Notes under the pieces: model-generated
The model's input: only the letters and a program-made list of their open reading frames with translations
Told to the model about the DNA's origin: nothing
Databases searched by the model: none
NCBI RefSeq assembly: GCF_003864415.1
Contig: NZ_BFFP01000004.1
Location: 1 to 64,000 of the forward strand
DNA from: Ligilactobacillus salitolerans
GTDB lineage: Bacteria > Bacillota > Bacilli > Lactobacillales > Lactobacillaceae
Length of the DNA stretch: 64,000 bases
Direction of reading: 5' to 3'
Made by a program: the position numbers and the translations under genes
In this document: positions 18,076-27,248 of the stretch, one piece after another
How positions within the stretch are numbered: position 1 is the stretch's first letter
Layout of the letters: the number at the start of each line of letters is the position of its first letter

Positions 18076-18855
18076 CTATGATTCAGCGGTCATGATCCCC
18101 GTAATTTGCCGATAAGCTTGCGGGGTCGCTACCAGTACATCTTCTGATTCTACCATGCCCAAGGGCTGGCCGTCAATCGTTTTCACTATCAAATTCAAAC
18201 TTTCAGCAAGAATTGCACCCGCAGCATAATCCCAAGGACGCAAATGTGAAAGGTAACCAACACACTGCCCCTGCAAAACATGGATAAACTCGATCCCGGC
18301 ACTGCCATAAATTCGAGCTCCAGCACTTTGTTTGACCGCCGTTTGTACATTCCGATAGTTGTGCATCAGCATTGCCCCGTTGACTCCCAACAGACCGTCT
18401 GCGAGTGCAAGATCCATTGGCGCAGTCAATTTCTGGTCGTCGCGATAGACCCCAAGTCCTGGGCCGCCCCAGTACAGGTGGTCATTGATCACATCGTAAA
18501 TGTAACCCAACAGCGGCTTTTGATCTTGGTAGACCGCGATCATACTAGCAAAATGCGTGCCTTGCTTGACAAAATTCATCGTTCCGTCGATCGGATCGAT
18601 CACCCAAAATAAGCCTTGGCTTGAGCGAAATTCATCCTTTTGTCCTTCTTCACCCATAATGTTAGAATCCGGAAAATTTTCACGGATCTTTTCTCGATAG
18701 AACTTTTCAATTCCACGATCCATGTTTGTCACTAGATCCAACCGTGATGTTTTATAATCAACATTCAAGCCAGTTTGCTTGCTGTTTAAAATCTGATCGC
18801 GTGCACTATGAAACCAGCTGCTGATTTTTTCATGAAGCTCAAGCTGGTCAGTCAT
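18076..18855 (-). CDS. suhB: Inositol monophosphatase family phosphatase
   Basis: This is a magnesium-dependent sugar-phosphate phosphatase of the inositol monophosphatase/SuhB fold; the natural substrate in lactobacilli is not known. The 259-residue product shows the metal-binding motifs GEEGQ (Glu near 69), WVIDPIDGTMNF and the C-terminal RPWDYAAG. The ATG follows GGGAGGTGG. It is the last gene of a three-gene operon after the LDH-like gene and the UPF0223 gene. The UPF0223-suhB pairing is also seen in Bacillus (yktA/yktC). Confidence 0.93.
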   Translation of the reverse strand: MTDQLELHEKISSWFHSARDQILNSKQTGLNVDYKTSRLDLVTNMDRGIEKFYREKIRENFPDSNIMGEEGQKDEFRSSQGLFWVIDPIDGTMNFVKQGTHFASMIAVYQDQKPLLGYIYDVINDHLYWGGPGLGVYRDDQKLTAPMDLALADGLLGVNGAMLMHNYRNVQTAVKQSAGARIYGSAGIEFIHVLQGQCVGYLSHLRPWDYAAGAILAESLNLIVKTIDGQPLGMVESEDVLVATPQAYRQITGIMTAES

Positions 18856-18912
18856 GCAACCACCTCCCTGCAGAATATAAATTAACTCATTAACTTTACC
18901 AAAGCTGACACA

Positions 18913-19191
18913 CTAACTAATGTGCAGATAATTCTCTTGATGCTCTGAAACATATTTAACAGCTGCATAAATGCTCATGCCAGTCGCTGCCTTAAACCGT
19001 TTATCCAATTGTTTTTGGATCATCTTAGCCGGCTCAAGTTCTAAAAAAAGCCGGTACTTGCTGAGAAATTCTGCCCGTTTGATCCCAGTCTGATATATTT
19101 TTTCAACCGCTTGATAAAAATCTGTCGCCACGATGATTTCTGCCACGTCCCATTCAGGCATCAATGGATACTCAACACTTTTTTCCTGCAA
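18913..19191 (-). CDS. UPF0223 family protein (YktA-like)
   Basis: This small conserved protein has no known function. After a short variable start, YPLMPEWDVAEIIVATDFYQAVEKIYQTGI follows the YktA pattern of an acidic start, an FY-A-E-K-Y helix and a basic Cys-free C-terminus. I favour TTG at 19191, seven bases after GGGTGG and two bases past the end of the LDH-like gene (92 residues). The GTG four codons upstream lies inside the ribosome binding site. It sits tightly between the LDH-like gene and suhB. Confidence 0.82.
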   Translation of the reverse strand: MQEKSVEYPLMPEWDVAEIIVATDFYQAVEKIYQTGIKRAEFLSKYRLFLELEPAKMIQKQLDKRFKAATGMSIYAAVKYVSEHQENYLHIS

Positions 19192-19192
19192 A

Positions 19193-20104
19193 TTATTTTC
19201 CACCCATCAATTCTTGTATTTGTGCTAAAACTTCGGCTTTGGCTGCACCAAGCTGCTGATTCTCATTTTCAGATAGATTTACCAGCGGCATCGTCGAAAG
19301 ACCTTGCGCAGACAGTAAGACTGGCTCGCTGATCGCGATCAAAGAATCACCTAGTTCTACCTGATGGGCTAAGGTAATGATCAAACCAAATGAGGAAAAA
19401 AGAGCACCAAAGATCTGGTCTAAGCTGTTTAGCATTGCCGGCAACAAGCCTTCAAGCGAATTGTGCTGTAAAGCTGCCTCGATCTCGTCCAAATTATCTT
19501 GATTAAACAGGCTGTTTTCCTGTGCGATCAGTGACAGCAGCGGTATTCCTGCGACTCTCCCCCTGCTCCAAGCAGGGATCGGTCGACTGAGAGTTCCCAC
19601 AACGTTGACTTGGATCTGACGGACATCGACATGTAAGACCTTGCTGACCAACTGTTCAGCTAAAAGTGAAAGCTGAGCCGTTCCGATCCCAAAAACAGAC
19701 GAAGCCGGCAAGCCTGAAAAGCGGATCGCTGAAACGACCTGTTGTTCACTGTTAGCCGATAAAAAACAAACCTTACCCGAGAAATTATTAGCCATCGCCT
19801 GGTTGATCAAAAATTGCGTCCACTGAGTCTCGACCCGCATCCGCTCAACGAGTGACAGATCCTCCGCAAATTCTGGCTGACCTACTAACAGCAGGTCAAT
19901 TTCTCCCCAAGGTGGAGTGTTAGTCCCAGTTAAGCTCAGGTTCTGCGCCAAAACAGCTGAGGAAAGGATGTCATTGACCTCTTGGGAAAACTCAGCTTCC
20001 CTTTGATACCAGATCAATTCAAACGGCTGATCCTTAAAAACATTATGTCGTATGATCGATTGAATTAATAGATCATTCCCGCAAAGCAATACTTTCTTAG
20101 TCAT
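19193..20104 (-). CDS. Catalytically degenerate lactate/malate dehydrogenase homologue
   Basis: The 303-residue product can be laid along L-lactate dehydrogenase over its whole length. SGLPASSVFGIGT aligns with the SGFPKERVIGSGT segment, and the later WSRGRVAGIPL with the WSHANVGGVPL segment. The functional residues are gone. The Rossmann GxGxxG is CGNDLL, and the mobile-loop Arg region is FAEDLS. The Asp-x-x-Arg after SGT is QLSLLAE, and the GEHGD box with the catalytic His is GTLSRP. Only the Asn of the AANP motif survives. It therefore probably does not oxidise lactate and may be structural or regulatory. The reading frame is intact with a good GGAGG site, so it is not a simple pseudogene. 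It heads the UPF0223-suhB operon. Confidence 0.8.
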   Translation of the reverse strand: MTKKVLLCGNDLLIQSIIRHNVFKDQPFELIWYQREAEFSQEVNDILSSAVLAQNLSLTGTNTPPWGEIDLLLVGQPEFAEDLSLVERMRVETQWTQFLINQAMANNFSGKVCFLSANSEQQVVSAIRFSGLPASSVFGIGTAQLSLLAEQLVSKVLHVDVRQIQVNVVGTLSRPIPAWSRGRVAGIPLLSLIAQENSLFNQDNLDEIEAALQHNSLEGLLPAMLNSLDQIFGALFSSFGLIITLAHQVELGDSLIAISEPVLLSAQGLSTMPLVNLSENENQQLGAAKAEVLAQIQELMGGK

Positions 20105-20332
20105 GTCGCGCCTCCAGGTAAATTCCGGCCACCGGTTTTAATTCATCTATTTTAACATATTCTCAAGCATTCTGAACCTTTCATTTCTTGATCAGCCTCT
20201 CTTGTTCTAAAAATCAGTCCCTTAGCCAGGCAGAATTTTTCTTGCTTTTCTGCTCAAGTCCCCGGCACTTTTGCAAATCCAAGTAAATTTGCGGGCCAAA
20301 CACAATCTTAGTGCGCTAGTTCGTAGTATTTA

Positions 20333-20341
20333 TGCTAAAAT
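20333..20341 (+). promoter_or_regulatory. Probable def promoter (extended -10)
   Basis: TATGC-TAAAAT ending at 20341 is an extended -10 element, 34 bases before the def GTG. The 13-base string TATGCTAAAATAA is repeated exactly upstream of rpoY (21583-21595). Confidence 0.55.
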
Positions 20342-20375
20342 AAATTATACAATACTAATTGGAGGCAATATACAC

Positions 20376-20942
20376 GTGATTTTAATGGACGATATTACTC
20401 GTGACGGCAATCCCGTCTTGCGCTCACGAGCCAAAGAATTAACCTTCCCACTTTCATCCGATGAGATTGAAATGGGCCATAAAATGATGGAATACTTAGA
20501 GGTCAGCCAAGATGAAGAGCAGGCTGAAAAATATCATTTGCGTGCTGGAGTTGGACTGGCTGCCCCGCAGATCGGTTCACCGACTAGAATGGCAGCAGTC
20601 CTTGTTCCCAATGATGAAGATGAGGAAGATCAAACACCGCTTTTCAAAGAAATTTTGGTCAATCCTACAATTTTGAGTGAGTCGGTCCAGCCGGTCGCTC
20701 TTGGGACCGGGGAAGGATGCCTATCTGTCGATCAAGACGTTCCTGGCTACGTTTGGCGGCATGACCGCATTAAACTTCGCTGGTACGATTTAGATGGCAA
20801 TAAACATATTACTCGCTTGAAGGATTACCCTGCAATCGTAGTCCAACATGAATTTGATCATTTAAACGGGGTCTTATTTTACGATCACATTGATAAAACA
20901 GACCGGTTTAATACTCCAGAAGACTCCATCTTGATCCACTAA
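20376..20942 (+). CDS. def: Peptide deformylase
   Basis: Peptide deformylase removes the N-formyl group from nascent proteins. The 188-residue product has all three motifs: [10 protein letters not shown] (about 58-67), EGCLSV with metal-ligand Cys115, and HEFDH with the metal ligands and catalytic Glu (158-162). The insertion before motif I marks a type 2 Gram-positive enzyme. I chose the GTG at 20376 because GGAGG lies ten bases upstream; the frame extends 35 codons further 5' but that part overlaps the promoter. It is a single-gene unit with its own terminator. Confidence 0.96.
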   Translation: MILMDDITRDGNPVLRSRAKELTFPLSSDEIEMGHKMMEYLEVSQDEEQAEKYHLRAGVGLAAPQIGSPTRMAAVLVPNDEDEEDQTPLFKEILVNPTILSESVQPVALGTGEGCLSVDQDVPGYVWRHDRIKLRWYDLDGNKHITRLKDYPAIVVQHEFDHLNGVLFYDHIDKTDRFNTPEDSILIH

Positions 20943-20960
20943 AAGCATGATCCTAATTTA

Positions 20961-20997
20961 AAGCTGACGTCGGCTTGCCTCGCGTCGGCTTTTTATT
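20961..20997 (+). terminator. def terminator
   Basis: AGCTGACG (20962-20969) pairs with CGTCGGCT (20983-20990) and is followed by TTTTATTT. The end overlaps the stop codon of the convergent minus-strand gene. Confidence 0.8.
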
Positions 20998-21481
20998 TAT
21001 CGATTTTTTTAATATCGTGCAAATACTGTTCAGTCGAAGCATTGATCACATAGGCGATCTCAATATGCAGGGTATGTTCTCGTGACCAGATATCTGAAAT
21101 GACAAACGGTGCCGTATTATCTGCATGGGGTAAATTTTCTTCTGCACCATAATGATTTAATGCTTCCACTAAGAAAGATTTGATTTTTATCACTTCATTG
21201 ACGGCTAAAGAATCCGGGTCCAAAGGCAATGCGTAACCATAAACAACAACATTTAAGCCCCAGACCTGAGCGACATGCAAAACCTGGACCTGCGCCAAAT
21301 CGATATCTTTGCCTGTAAAATTAGGAGTTTGGACCTGGTTCAGACCTGCCTGAAAAGCCCGTGTCACCACATGTTCATATTGTTGCTGCGCTTTTATTTT
21401 TCGGGTATGAAAGATGTGCTGCAAGATAAAAAATCCAACAACTAGAGCACAAATTAAGCCGATCACTATCCAGATTTTCAT
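20993..21481 (-). CDS. Membrane-anchored protein of unknown function
   Basis: I do not recognise this 162-residue protein. It has one strong N-terminal membrane segment (about 4-22) followed by a soluble domain of mixed alpha/beta character, predicted to lie outside the cell or at the membrane face. A strong AAGGAG precedes the ATG at 21481, so it is likely expressed. It is a single-gene unit, convergent with def and divergent from rpoY. No cysteine pair or catalytic signature stands out. Confidence 0.75.
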   Translation of the reverse strand: MKIWIVIGLICALVVGFFILQHIFHTRKIKAQQQYEHVVTRAFQAGLNQVQTPNFTGKDIDLAQVQVLHVAQVWGLNVVVYGYALPLDPDSLAVNEVIKIKSFLVEALNHYGAEENLPHADNTAPFVISDIWSREHTLHIEIAYVINASTEQYLHDIKKIDK

Positions 21482-21584
21482 AGCAAACGCTCCTTTTTTT
21501 AATCTGCATCACAAAATAAATCCGCCTTTATTCTACCATACCAGATTTGAAAACGGCGCAGTTCTATACTTGCTCACTTTTCTA

Positions 21585-21593
21585 TGCTAAAAT
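21585..21593 (+). promoter_or_regulatory. Probable rpoY-rnjA promoter (extended -10)
   Basis: TATGC-TAAAAT ending at 21593 is an extended -10 about 100 bases before rpoY, giving a leader of roughly 90 bases. The surrounding TATGCTAAAATAA is identical to the element before def. Confidence 0.55.
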
Positions 21594-21692
21594 AAGACTA
21601 AATATCGTGCAAACGATCCATGTTCGGCTTTAATTTTTGTGTCACTGCTAAGCAAACACAGTTGATTTTTTAATTGTAAAGGAGAATGAAAC

Positions 21693-21911
21693 ATGATCTA
21701 TAAAGTATATTATCAACCTTCCAAAAATATCAGTCCCCGCAGGGAAAGCACAGAAAGCTTATATTTAGAAGCTGATTCTGAAGTTGCTGCCCGTGCTCTG
21801 GTTGAGGAACAAACAGAACATAATGTCGAGTTCATTGAAGCACTCGACGGCGCAGCATTGGAATATGAACAGCAAAGCGCTAATTACCATTTAACGGAGT
21901 TTACTAAATGA
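21693..21911 (+). CDS. rpoY: RNA polymerase epsilon subunit RpoY
   Basis: RpoY (formerly YkzG, DUF1447) is a small auxiliary subunit of Firmicutes RNA polymerase. The 72-residue length, the start [11 protein letters not shown] and the acidic middle segment ending in the NYHLTEF motif all fit the family. An AAGGAG site precedes the ATG. Its stop overlaps the rnjA start as ATGA, so translation of the RNA polymerase subunit and RNase J1 is coupled; the same pair occurs in Bacillus. Confidence 0.94.
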   Translation: MIYKVYYQPSKNISPRRESTESLYLEADSEVAARALVEEQTEHNVEFIEALDGAALEYEQQSANYHLTEFTK

Positions 21912-23584
21912 AGAAGCTGAGTGTCAGAAATAACGAAACAGCTGTTTTTGCAGTCGGCGGTTTGGATGAGATTGGTAAAAATACCTATGGGATCCAATTC
22001 CAAGACGAGATCATCGTTGTTGACGCTGGGATCAAGTTTCCTGAAGACGACCTCTTAGGTATTGACTACGTGATCCCAAACTACCAATATTTAGTAGCGA
22101 ACAAGCAAAAAATTAAAGCCCTGGTGATCACTCACGGGCATGAAGACCACATTGGCGGGATCCCTTATTTGTTAAAACAGATCAACGTTCCTGTCTATGC
22201 TGGTCCTTTAGCCCTTGCACTGATCAAAAGCAAATTAGAAGAACATGGTTTGTTAAGAACGACAGAGCTGCATGAAATTAATGAAGACACTGTCCTAAAA
22301 TTCCGGAAAACAAGTGTCTCCTTCTTCCGCACGACCCACTCGATCCCTGATACCTTAGGGGTGGCTGTTAAAACCCCGTCTGGGACGATCGTCGCAACTG
22401 GAGATTATAAATTTGATCTGACTCCGATCACGAACCAGCCGCCTAACCTGCAAAAAATGGCACGGCTGGGTGAAGAAGGCGTTTTGTGTCTTCTGTCAGA
22501 CAGTACCAACGCCGAGATCCCTAACTTCACTAAATCTGAAAGATGGGTCGGTAAGTCTATCCGCCGGATCTTTGAAAAAGTCGATGGACGGATCATCTTC
22601 GCTTCCTTTGCTTCCAACATCTCACGGATCCAGCAAGCAGTCACAGCTGCTGTCAACCGTGGACGTAAGATCGCCGTCTTTGGTAGAAGTATGGAAGCAG
22701 CGATCGAAAATGGCCGCGAACTCGGCTATCTGGAGATTCCTGATGATGCACTAGTTGATGCGCGTGAGATCAACCATCTGCCTGCCGAGAAAATCATGAT
22801 CTTATGTACCGGGTCCCAAGGTGAGCCGATGGCAGCCTTAAGTCGGATCGCCAACGGAACTCACCGTCAAGTTTCAGTTCAGCCTAACGATACGGTCGTC
22901 TTTTCAAGTTCTCCGATCCCCGGCAACACATTAAGTGTCAACCGTGTGATCAATGAACTCGAAGCTGCCGGAGCGACCGTAATTCATGGTAAAGTTAACA
23001 ATATCCACACTTCCGGCCACGGTGGCCAAGAAGAACAGAAATTGATGCTGCGCTTAATGAAGCCAAAATTTTTCATGCCAGTCCACGGTGAGTATCGGAT
23101 GTTAAAAATCCACACCGAACTGGCACAAAGATGCGATGTTCCTAAGGAAAACACTTTTATCTTACAAAATGGTGATGTCTTGGCTCTAACTAAGGATTCT
23201 GCTCGAATTGCTGGTCATTTTGATGCTAGCGATGTTTATGTCGACGGTTCCGGCGTTGGAGATATCGGTAACGTTGTCTTACGTGATCGGCGGATCCTGT
23301 CTCGTGATGGAATCGTGGTCGTGGTTGCAACCATCGATTTGAAAAAGAAAACCATTTTAGCTGGAGCAGATCTTTTATCCCGCGGTTTTATTTATATGCG
23401 CGAATCCGGTGAATTGATCAATAAGGGAAGACGCTTATTAAACCGCTCGATCAATCGCAGCTTGAAGCAGGAAAATGTTACTGAAGCAAAGATCCGAGAA
23501 GCAGTAACTTCAGACCTGCAATCGTTCCTATATGAACAAACTGAACGTCATCCGATGATCTTGCCGATGTTTGTAACTGTCTAA
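21908..23584 (+). CDS. rnjA: Ribonuclease J1
   Basis: RNase J1 is the main 5'-to-3' exonuclease and endonuclease for mRNA decay and rRNA maturation in Firmicutes. The 558-residue product has the metallo-beta-lactamase zinc motif HGHEDHIGG (76-84), the beta-CASP motifs, VHGEYRM near 395 and an intact C-terminal domain. It overlaps rpoY by four bases. RNase J2 is not in the window. Confidence 0.97.
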   Translation: MKKLSVRNNETAVFAVGGLDEIGKNTYGIQFQDEIIVVDAGIKFPEDDLLGIDYVIPNYQYLVANKQKIKALVITHGHEDHIGGIPYLLKQINVPVYAGPLALALIKSKLEEHGLLRTTELHEINEDTVLKFRKTSVSFFRTTHSIPDTLGVAVKTPSGTIVATGDYKFDLTPITNQPPNLQKMARLGEEGVLCLLSDSTNAEIPNFTKSERWVGKSIRRIFEKVDGRIIFASFASNISRIQQAVTAAVNRGRKIAVFGRSMEAAIENGRELGYLEIPDDALVDAREINHLPAEKIMILCTGSQGEPMAALSRIANGTHRQVSVQPNDTVVFSSSPIPGNTLSVNRVINELEAAGATVIHGKVNNIHTSGHGGQEEQKLMLRLMKPKFFMPVHGEYRMLKIHTELAQRCDVPKENTFILQNGDVLALTKDSARIAGHFDASDVYVDGSGVGDIGNVVLRDRRILSRDGIVVVVATIDLKKKTILAGADLLSRGFIYMRESGELINKGRRLLNRSINRSLKQENVTEAKIREAVTSDLQSFLYEQTERHPMILPMFVTV

Positions 23585-23592
23585 CGCAGCTG

Positions 23593-23634
23593 AATAAACC
23601 GGGATCTGCCAAAAAGGTATTTCCCGGTTTATTT
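23593..23634 (+). terminator. rnjA terminator
   Basis: AATAAACCGGGA and TCCCGGTTTATT form a perfect 12-bp inverted repeat just after the rnjA stop. The tail ATTTATT is only moderately T-rich, so some read-through into the lipid kinase is possible. Confidence 0.75.
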
Positions 23635-23666
23635 ATTGCTTGATCGAACAGAAAGGAGGAAGAAAA

Positions 23667-24644
23667 TTGCGCTCATTTTTTCTCATCGTCAATTGCCGTG
23701 CAAACCACGGTAAATCTGAAAAAATTTGGCACCAAGTCAAGAATGCTTTAGATGAAAAAAAGGTTGATTACACTTTTAAACTCACTAAAAAACCTGGAGA
23801 TGCGCGCAAATTTGCCTATGCATTCACAACAAGCCTTTCTGCTGCCGCAGCTCAAAAGTATGTTGTCTTGGTAGTTGGCGGTGACGGGACCTTAAATGAT
23901 GCTCTCAACGGGATCAAAGATGCTCGCTCTTACGAACTGCCCTTAAGCTTCATTCCTTCGGGAAACAGCAATAGTTTCGCCCGAGGGATCGGCTTAGCCA
24001 AAGAACCCTTAGCAGCCCTAGATCAAACCTTAAATGCACAGGAACCTTTTTTTTACGATATAGGCTCCTACCAGGAATTGACTCATAATACTCAAGGCTA
24101 TTTTCTTAACGATTACAGTATGGGACAAGATGCTTATCTGATCAGCATGCTGCATCATCAAAAGCCCGCCAAATTGATCAGCAAGCTGCATCTGGGGCTA
24201 TTAAGTTATGTCATAGCTTTGTTCAAAGCATACTTGGATCAAGAGGCTTTCCCTGTCACTTTAAGGATCGGCGATAAGTATGAATTTTTCCAACATTCAT
24301 ACATCGTTAATGTATCGAACCAACCATACTTATCCGGCGGCTTCGTGCTCTCCCCTGATGCCGATGCGACTGACCACCAACTGGATCTGATCCTCGCGGA
24401 CAACATGAATTTCTTTAAATTCTTCCTGCTTGGCTTGATGGTTTATTTTAGAAAGCAATTTCGTCTTCCCGGCATTCACCGGTATAAAAACACAAAGCTG
24501 CATATTGTGGTCAATTCAGTAGAATTTGGCCAAATCGACGGCGAAGAATTGCCCAATCAATACTATGATCTTTATTTTAAATCGGTTAAATACCCTTTTT
24601 GGCTGGATGTCGAAAGTATCCCAGTCAAAGAGAGACGTCAGTAA
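23667..24644 (+). CDS. Diacylglycerol kinase family lipid kinase
   Basis: This is a soluble lipid kinase of the DgkB/YegS type that phosphorylates diacylglycerol or a related lipid. The catalytic signature GGDGTLNDALNG is followed by PSGNSNSFARGI, and the C-terminal beta-sandwich domain is complete. The start is a TTG at 23667, preceded by AAAGGAGGAAG with six-base spacing; the in-frame ATG at 23640 lies before that site. The product has 325 residues. DgkB itself recycles diacylglycerol in lipoteichoic acid synthesis, but which paralogue this is cannot be decided here. Confidence 0.9.
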   Translation: MRSFFLIVNCRANHGKSEKIWHQVKNALDEKKVDYTFKLTKKPGDARKFAYAFTTSLSAAAAQKYVVLVVGGDGTLNDALNGIKDARSYELPLSFIPSGNSNSFARGIGLAKEPLAALDQTLNAQEPFFYDIGSYQELTHNTQGYFLNDYSMGQDAYLISMLHHQKPAKLISKLHLGLLSYVIALFKAYLDQEAFPVTLRIGDKYEFFQHSYIVNVSNQPYLSGGFVLSPDADATDHQLDLILADNMNFFKFFLLGLMVYFRKQFRLPGIHRYKNTKLHIVVNSVEFGQIDGEELPNQYYDLYFKSVKYPFWLDVESIPVKERRQ

Positions 24645-24650
24645 TAAAGA

Positions 24651-24720
24651 CACAAATAAGGAGCTTTCAACCACACGGATCTGACAGCATTTTCGTGAGG
24701 TTAAAGCTCCTTATTTTGTG
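24651..24720. terminator. Bidirectional terminator between the lipid kinase and recD2
   Basis: CACAAATAAGGAGCTTT at 24651 pairs with AAAGCTCCTTATTTTGTG at 24720 across an interrupted inner stem (AACC...GGTT). The A- and T-rich ends allow termination of both convergent units. Confidence 0.88.
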
Positions 24721-24732
24721 TTATACAAATAT

Positions 24733-27243
24733 TTAGTGCATAAAATCACGGGGAGAAATACCATTCATCCCGATCATCGGATCGATCTTTTGATTTGCGA
24801 TCAGTGAAAGTGTCAAACGATAGCTGTTTTTAAAGTCTGCTTGAACTGCATCTGGATCTGAGTTCTGCACACCAGCTGCTGCTTTTTCATTGGTCTTTTG
24901 TTCAAACTGCAGTTTCTCAGGCGTTGCCAGCTGATTATTTGGGACAGTTTCATCTTGCTTGTCGCTTTCTTGCTGACCAAGCGTGTTGACCAGCCGTTCT
25001 TTCAGTGAAGTCAGCCGATTATGCGAGACCTTCAAGACACTTTGTCTAAAAGCATCCAAATCTCCAACTAAAATCAGTTTTGACTTGGCGCGTGTCACTG
25101 CAGTGTATAGCAAGTTTCTGGCGAACATGCGAGAAAATTGTTTCACCATGGGCAAGATCACGATCGGAAATTCACCACCCTGGGATTTATGGATCGACAA
25201 ACAATATGCCAAGGTCAGATTATTCCAATCCTTTTTTCCGATTTCAACTTCAGTTTGTTCAAAGGCAACCGTGATCGAATCTGCTGCCTTCTCTTTTTGT
25301 TCGCCAATGTCAATTGCAACAATTTTACCGATATCACCATTGTAAATGTTTTTCTCCGGATCATTGACGAGCTGCAAAACACGATCACCGATCCTAAAAA
25401 TCTGTCCGTTAACTTCAATTTCCTTTTGATGTGTGTTCGTTTTAGGGTTCATGATATTTTGCAGCAGTTGATTTAAATTATCAATGCCGGCCGGGCCGCG
25501 ATACATTGGTGCTAGGACTTGGATCTTTTCTTCACTGTTGCCTTTACGCAATGCCACTTTGATAACTTGTGCGATCACCTGTGGGACTTGGGCAGTGGAA
25601 CAAGGAATAAAGGAACGATCCCCTTGCTGTTCAGCAAAATTAGCGGGTAACTGACCGGCATTGATCGCATGCGCCAAGGAAACTATGGTTGAAAATTCAC
25701 CCTGTCGGTAAATCTTAGTTAGTTCTTTTTTGGGTAAAACGTTACTCTGCAGCATATCAGCAAAAACTTGCCCTGGTCCAACTGAAGGCAGTTGATGACG
25801 GTCACCGACAAAAATCACCTGCATCCCGGCAGGAATACTTTTGAGCAGAATTTTCATCAAATCAGTATCCACCATCGATGTTTCATCAATGATCAACAAA
25901 GTCCCATCCAATTCATCGATTTCATCAGGGAGTTCATCATCATGACCATTGATCCCCAGCAGCCGATGGATCGTGCTAGCTGGCAATCCCGTCATTTCGC
26001 TCATTCTTTTAGCGGCTCGCCCAGTCGGCGCTGCCAATAAAATCGGTAAATGTTTATCCTCTAAGTCAATATCATTTTCATAAGCATACAGCGCGACAAT
26101 ACCGTTAATAATAGTTGTTTTCCCGGTTCCTGGTCCGCCAGTCAAAAGAAAGACCTGGGTGCTTAAAGCTTGAATGATCGCCTCTTTTTGTGTCTCATCG
26201 TACTCGATACCCATTCGCTGCTCAATTTTGGCAAGATCTGTTGCGAGTTTTTCAGGTTCTTCTGTCGTGTCTTCATCTTCATTAGACGAAATTATTCGTT
26301 CTAATTCAGTCGCGATCTCCCATTCTCCGTAAAAATATTTCTTCAAATAAAAGTTATGGTCCTCTAGGGCCAACTTGCGCGCATTAACTAACTTGATCAA
26401 CTCATCAGCTATTTGATCGACCGTTATTTTCTGGTTCTGTCCGGCTTGGAGCAGCTGCTGGGTCTGCTGCAGCAATATTTTGCCCGGTATATAAGTATTA
26501 CCTTCAGAGGCGCTGAACTCGTATAAAACCTGAAAAATTGCTCCGCGTAAACGTCCGGGAGCGTCCGCCGCAAATCCAAGCTGACGAGCAATTTGATCAG
26601 CACGATAAAAACCGATCCCATTAATATGGATCGACAGTTGATAAGGATCCTCATGCAGAGTCTTTAAAGTATCTTCTTGAAAAAAACCGTAGATCCTAGC
26701 AGCCATGTTACTGGAAAATCCCAGACTATTGAGGCCAACAATGATTTGTTCCATTCCCTGATCAGCCTGAAGGTTAGTTTTTAAAACTTCCTGTTGCTGT
26801 TCTTTTAAACCCAATTTTGAAATTTGGGACGGATCTTTCAACAAGATATTGAGCGCATCATCTCCCAAAATATCGACGATCCGTTCAGCTGTTTTCTGAC
26901 CGATCCCTGGAAACTGACTGCTCGACAGGTATGTTACCAAGCCGGCCTTTGAAGTTGGCATTTCTGTTTGATAGTTTGCGGCTTGAAATTGCTGACCATA
27001 CTTAGGGTGGTGCACAACTTGACCCGAAAAACGATAAAGGGTCTCCTCACGGATCTCCGCGAAACTTCCAGTCACCGTGATCGTTTTTTCAGCCCAATTG
27101 AAATTATTTTCCTTAACTGTCACCAACAAAACTTTATAGAAATTCGTGGAAGACTGAAAGAAAATTTGAGCGACTCGCCCGACAAGATAGAATTCCCCCT
27201 GCATCTGACGATCATCAAGCAATTCCAAATTTTGTTGTACCAT
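24733..27243 (-). CDS. recD2: SF1B ATP-dependent DNA helicase RecD2
   Basis: RecD2 is a 5'-to-3' helicase of organisms lacking RecBCD, used in recombination, fork maintenance and mutation avoidance. The 836-residue product has the N-terminal OB and helix-hairpin-helix regions characteristic of the D2 subtype. The helicase core follows: Walker A LTGGPGTGKTT (about 367-377), DETSMVDT, GDRHQLPSVGPG and the C-terminal THKSQG-like SIHKSQGGEF motif. The C-terminal 100 residues are Gln/Glu/Asn-rich and look flexible. It is the last gene of the phosphatase-TPR-recD2 operon, five bases after the TPR gene. Confidence 0.95.
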   Translation of the reverse strand: MVQQNLELLDDRQMQGEFYLVGRVAQIFFQSSTNFYKVLLVTVKENNFNWAEKTITVTGSFAEIREETLYRFSGQVVHHPKYGQQFQAANYQTEMPTSKAGLVTYLSSSQFPGIGQKTAERIVDILGDDALNILLKDPSQISKLGLKEQQQEVLKTNLQADQGMEQIIVGLNSLGFSSNMAARIYGFFQEDTLKTLHEDPYQLSIHINGIGFYRADQIARQLGFAADAPGRLRGAIFQVLYEFSASEGNTYIPGKILLQQTQQLLQAGQNQKITVDQIADELIKLVNARKLALEDHNFYLKKYFYGEWEIATELERIISSNEDEDTTEEPEKLATDLAKIEQRMGIEYDETQKEAIIQALSTQVFLLTGGPGTGKTTIINGIVALYAYENDIDLEDKHLPILLAAPTGRAAKRMSEMTGLPASTIHRLLGINGHDDELPDEIDELDGTLLIIDETSMVDTDLMKILLKSIPAGMQVIFVGDRHQLPSVGPGQVFADMLQSNVLPKKELTKIYRQGEFSTIVSLAHAINAGQLPANFAEQQGDRSFIPCSTAQVPQVIAQVIKVALRKGNSEEKIQVLAPMYRGPAGIDNLNQLLQNIMNPKTNTHQKEIEVNGQIFRIGDRVLQLVNDPEKNIYNGDIGKIVAIDIGEQKEKAADSITVAFEQTEVEIGKKDWNNLTLAYCLSIHKSQGGEFPIVILPMVKQFSRMFARNLLYTAVTRAKSKLILVGDLDAFRQSVLKVSHNRLTSLKERLVNTLGQQESDKQDETVPNNQLATPEKLQFEQKTNEKAAAGVQNSDPDAVQADFKNSYRLTLSLIANQKIDPMIGMNGISPRDFMH

Positions 27244-27248
27244 ACAAT

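Noticed and set aside
19193-20104. Treating the LDH-like gene as active lactate dehydrogenase
   Set aside because: The catalytic His, the Asp-Arg pair, the mobile-loop Arg and the GxGxxG are all absent.
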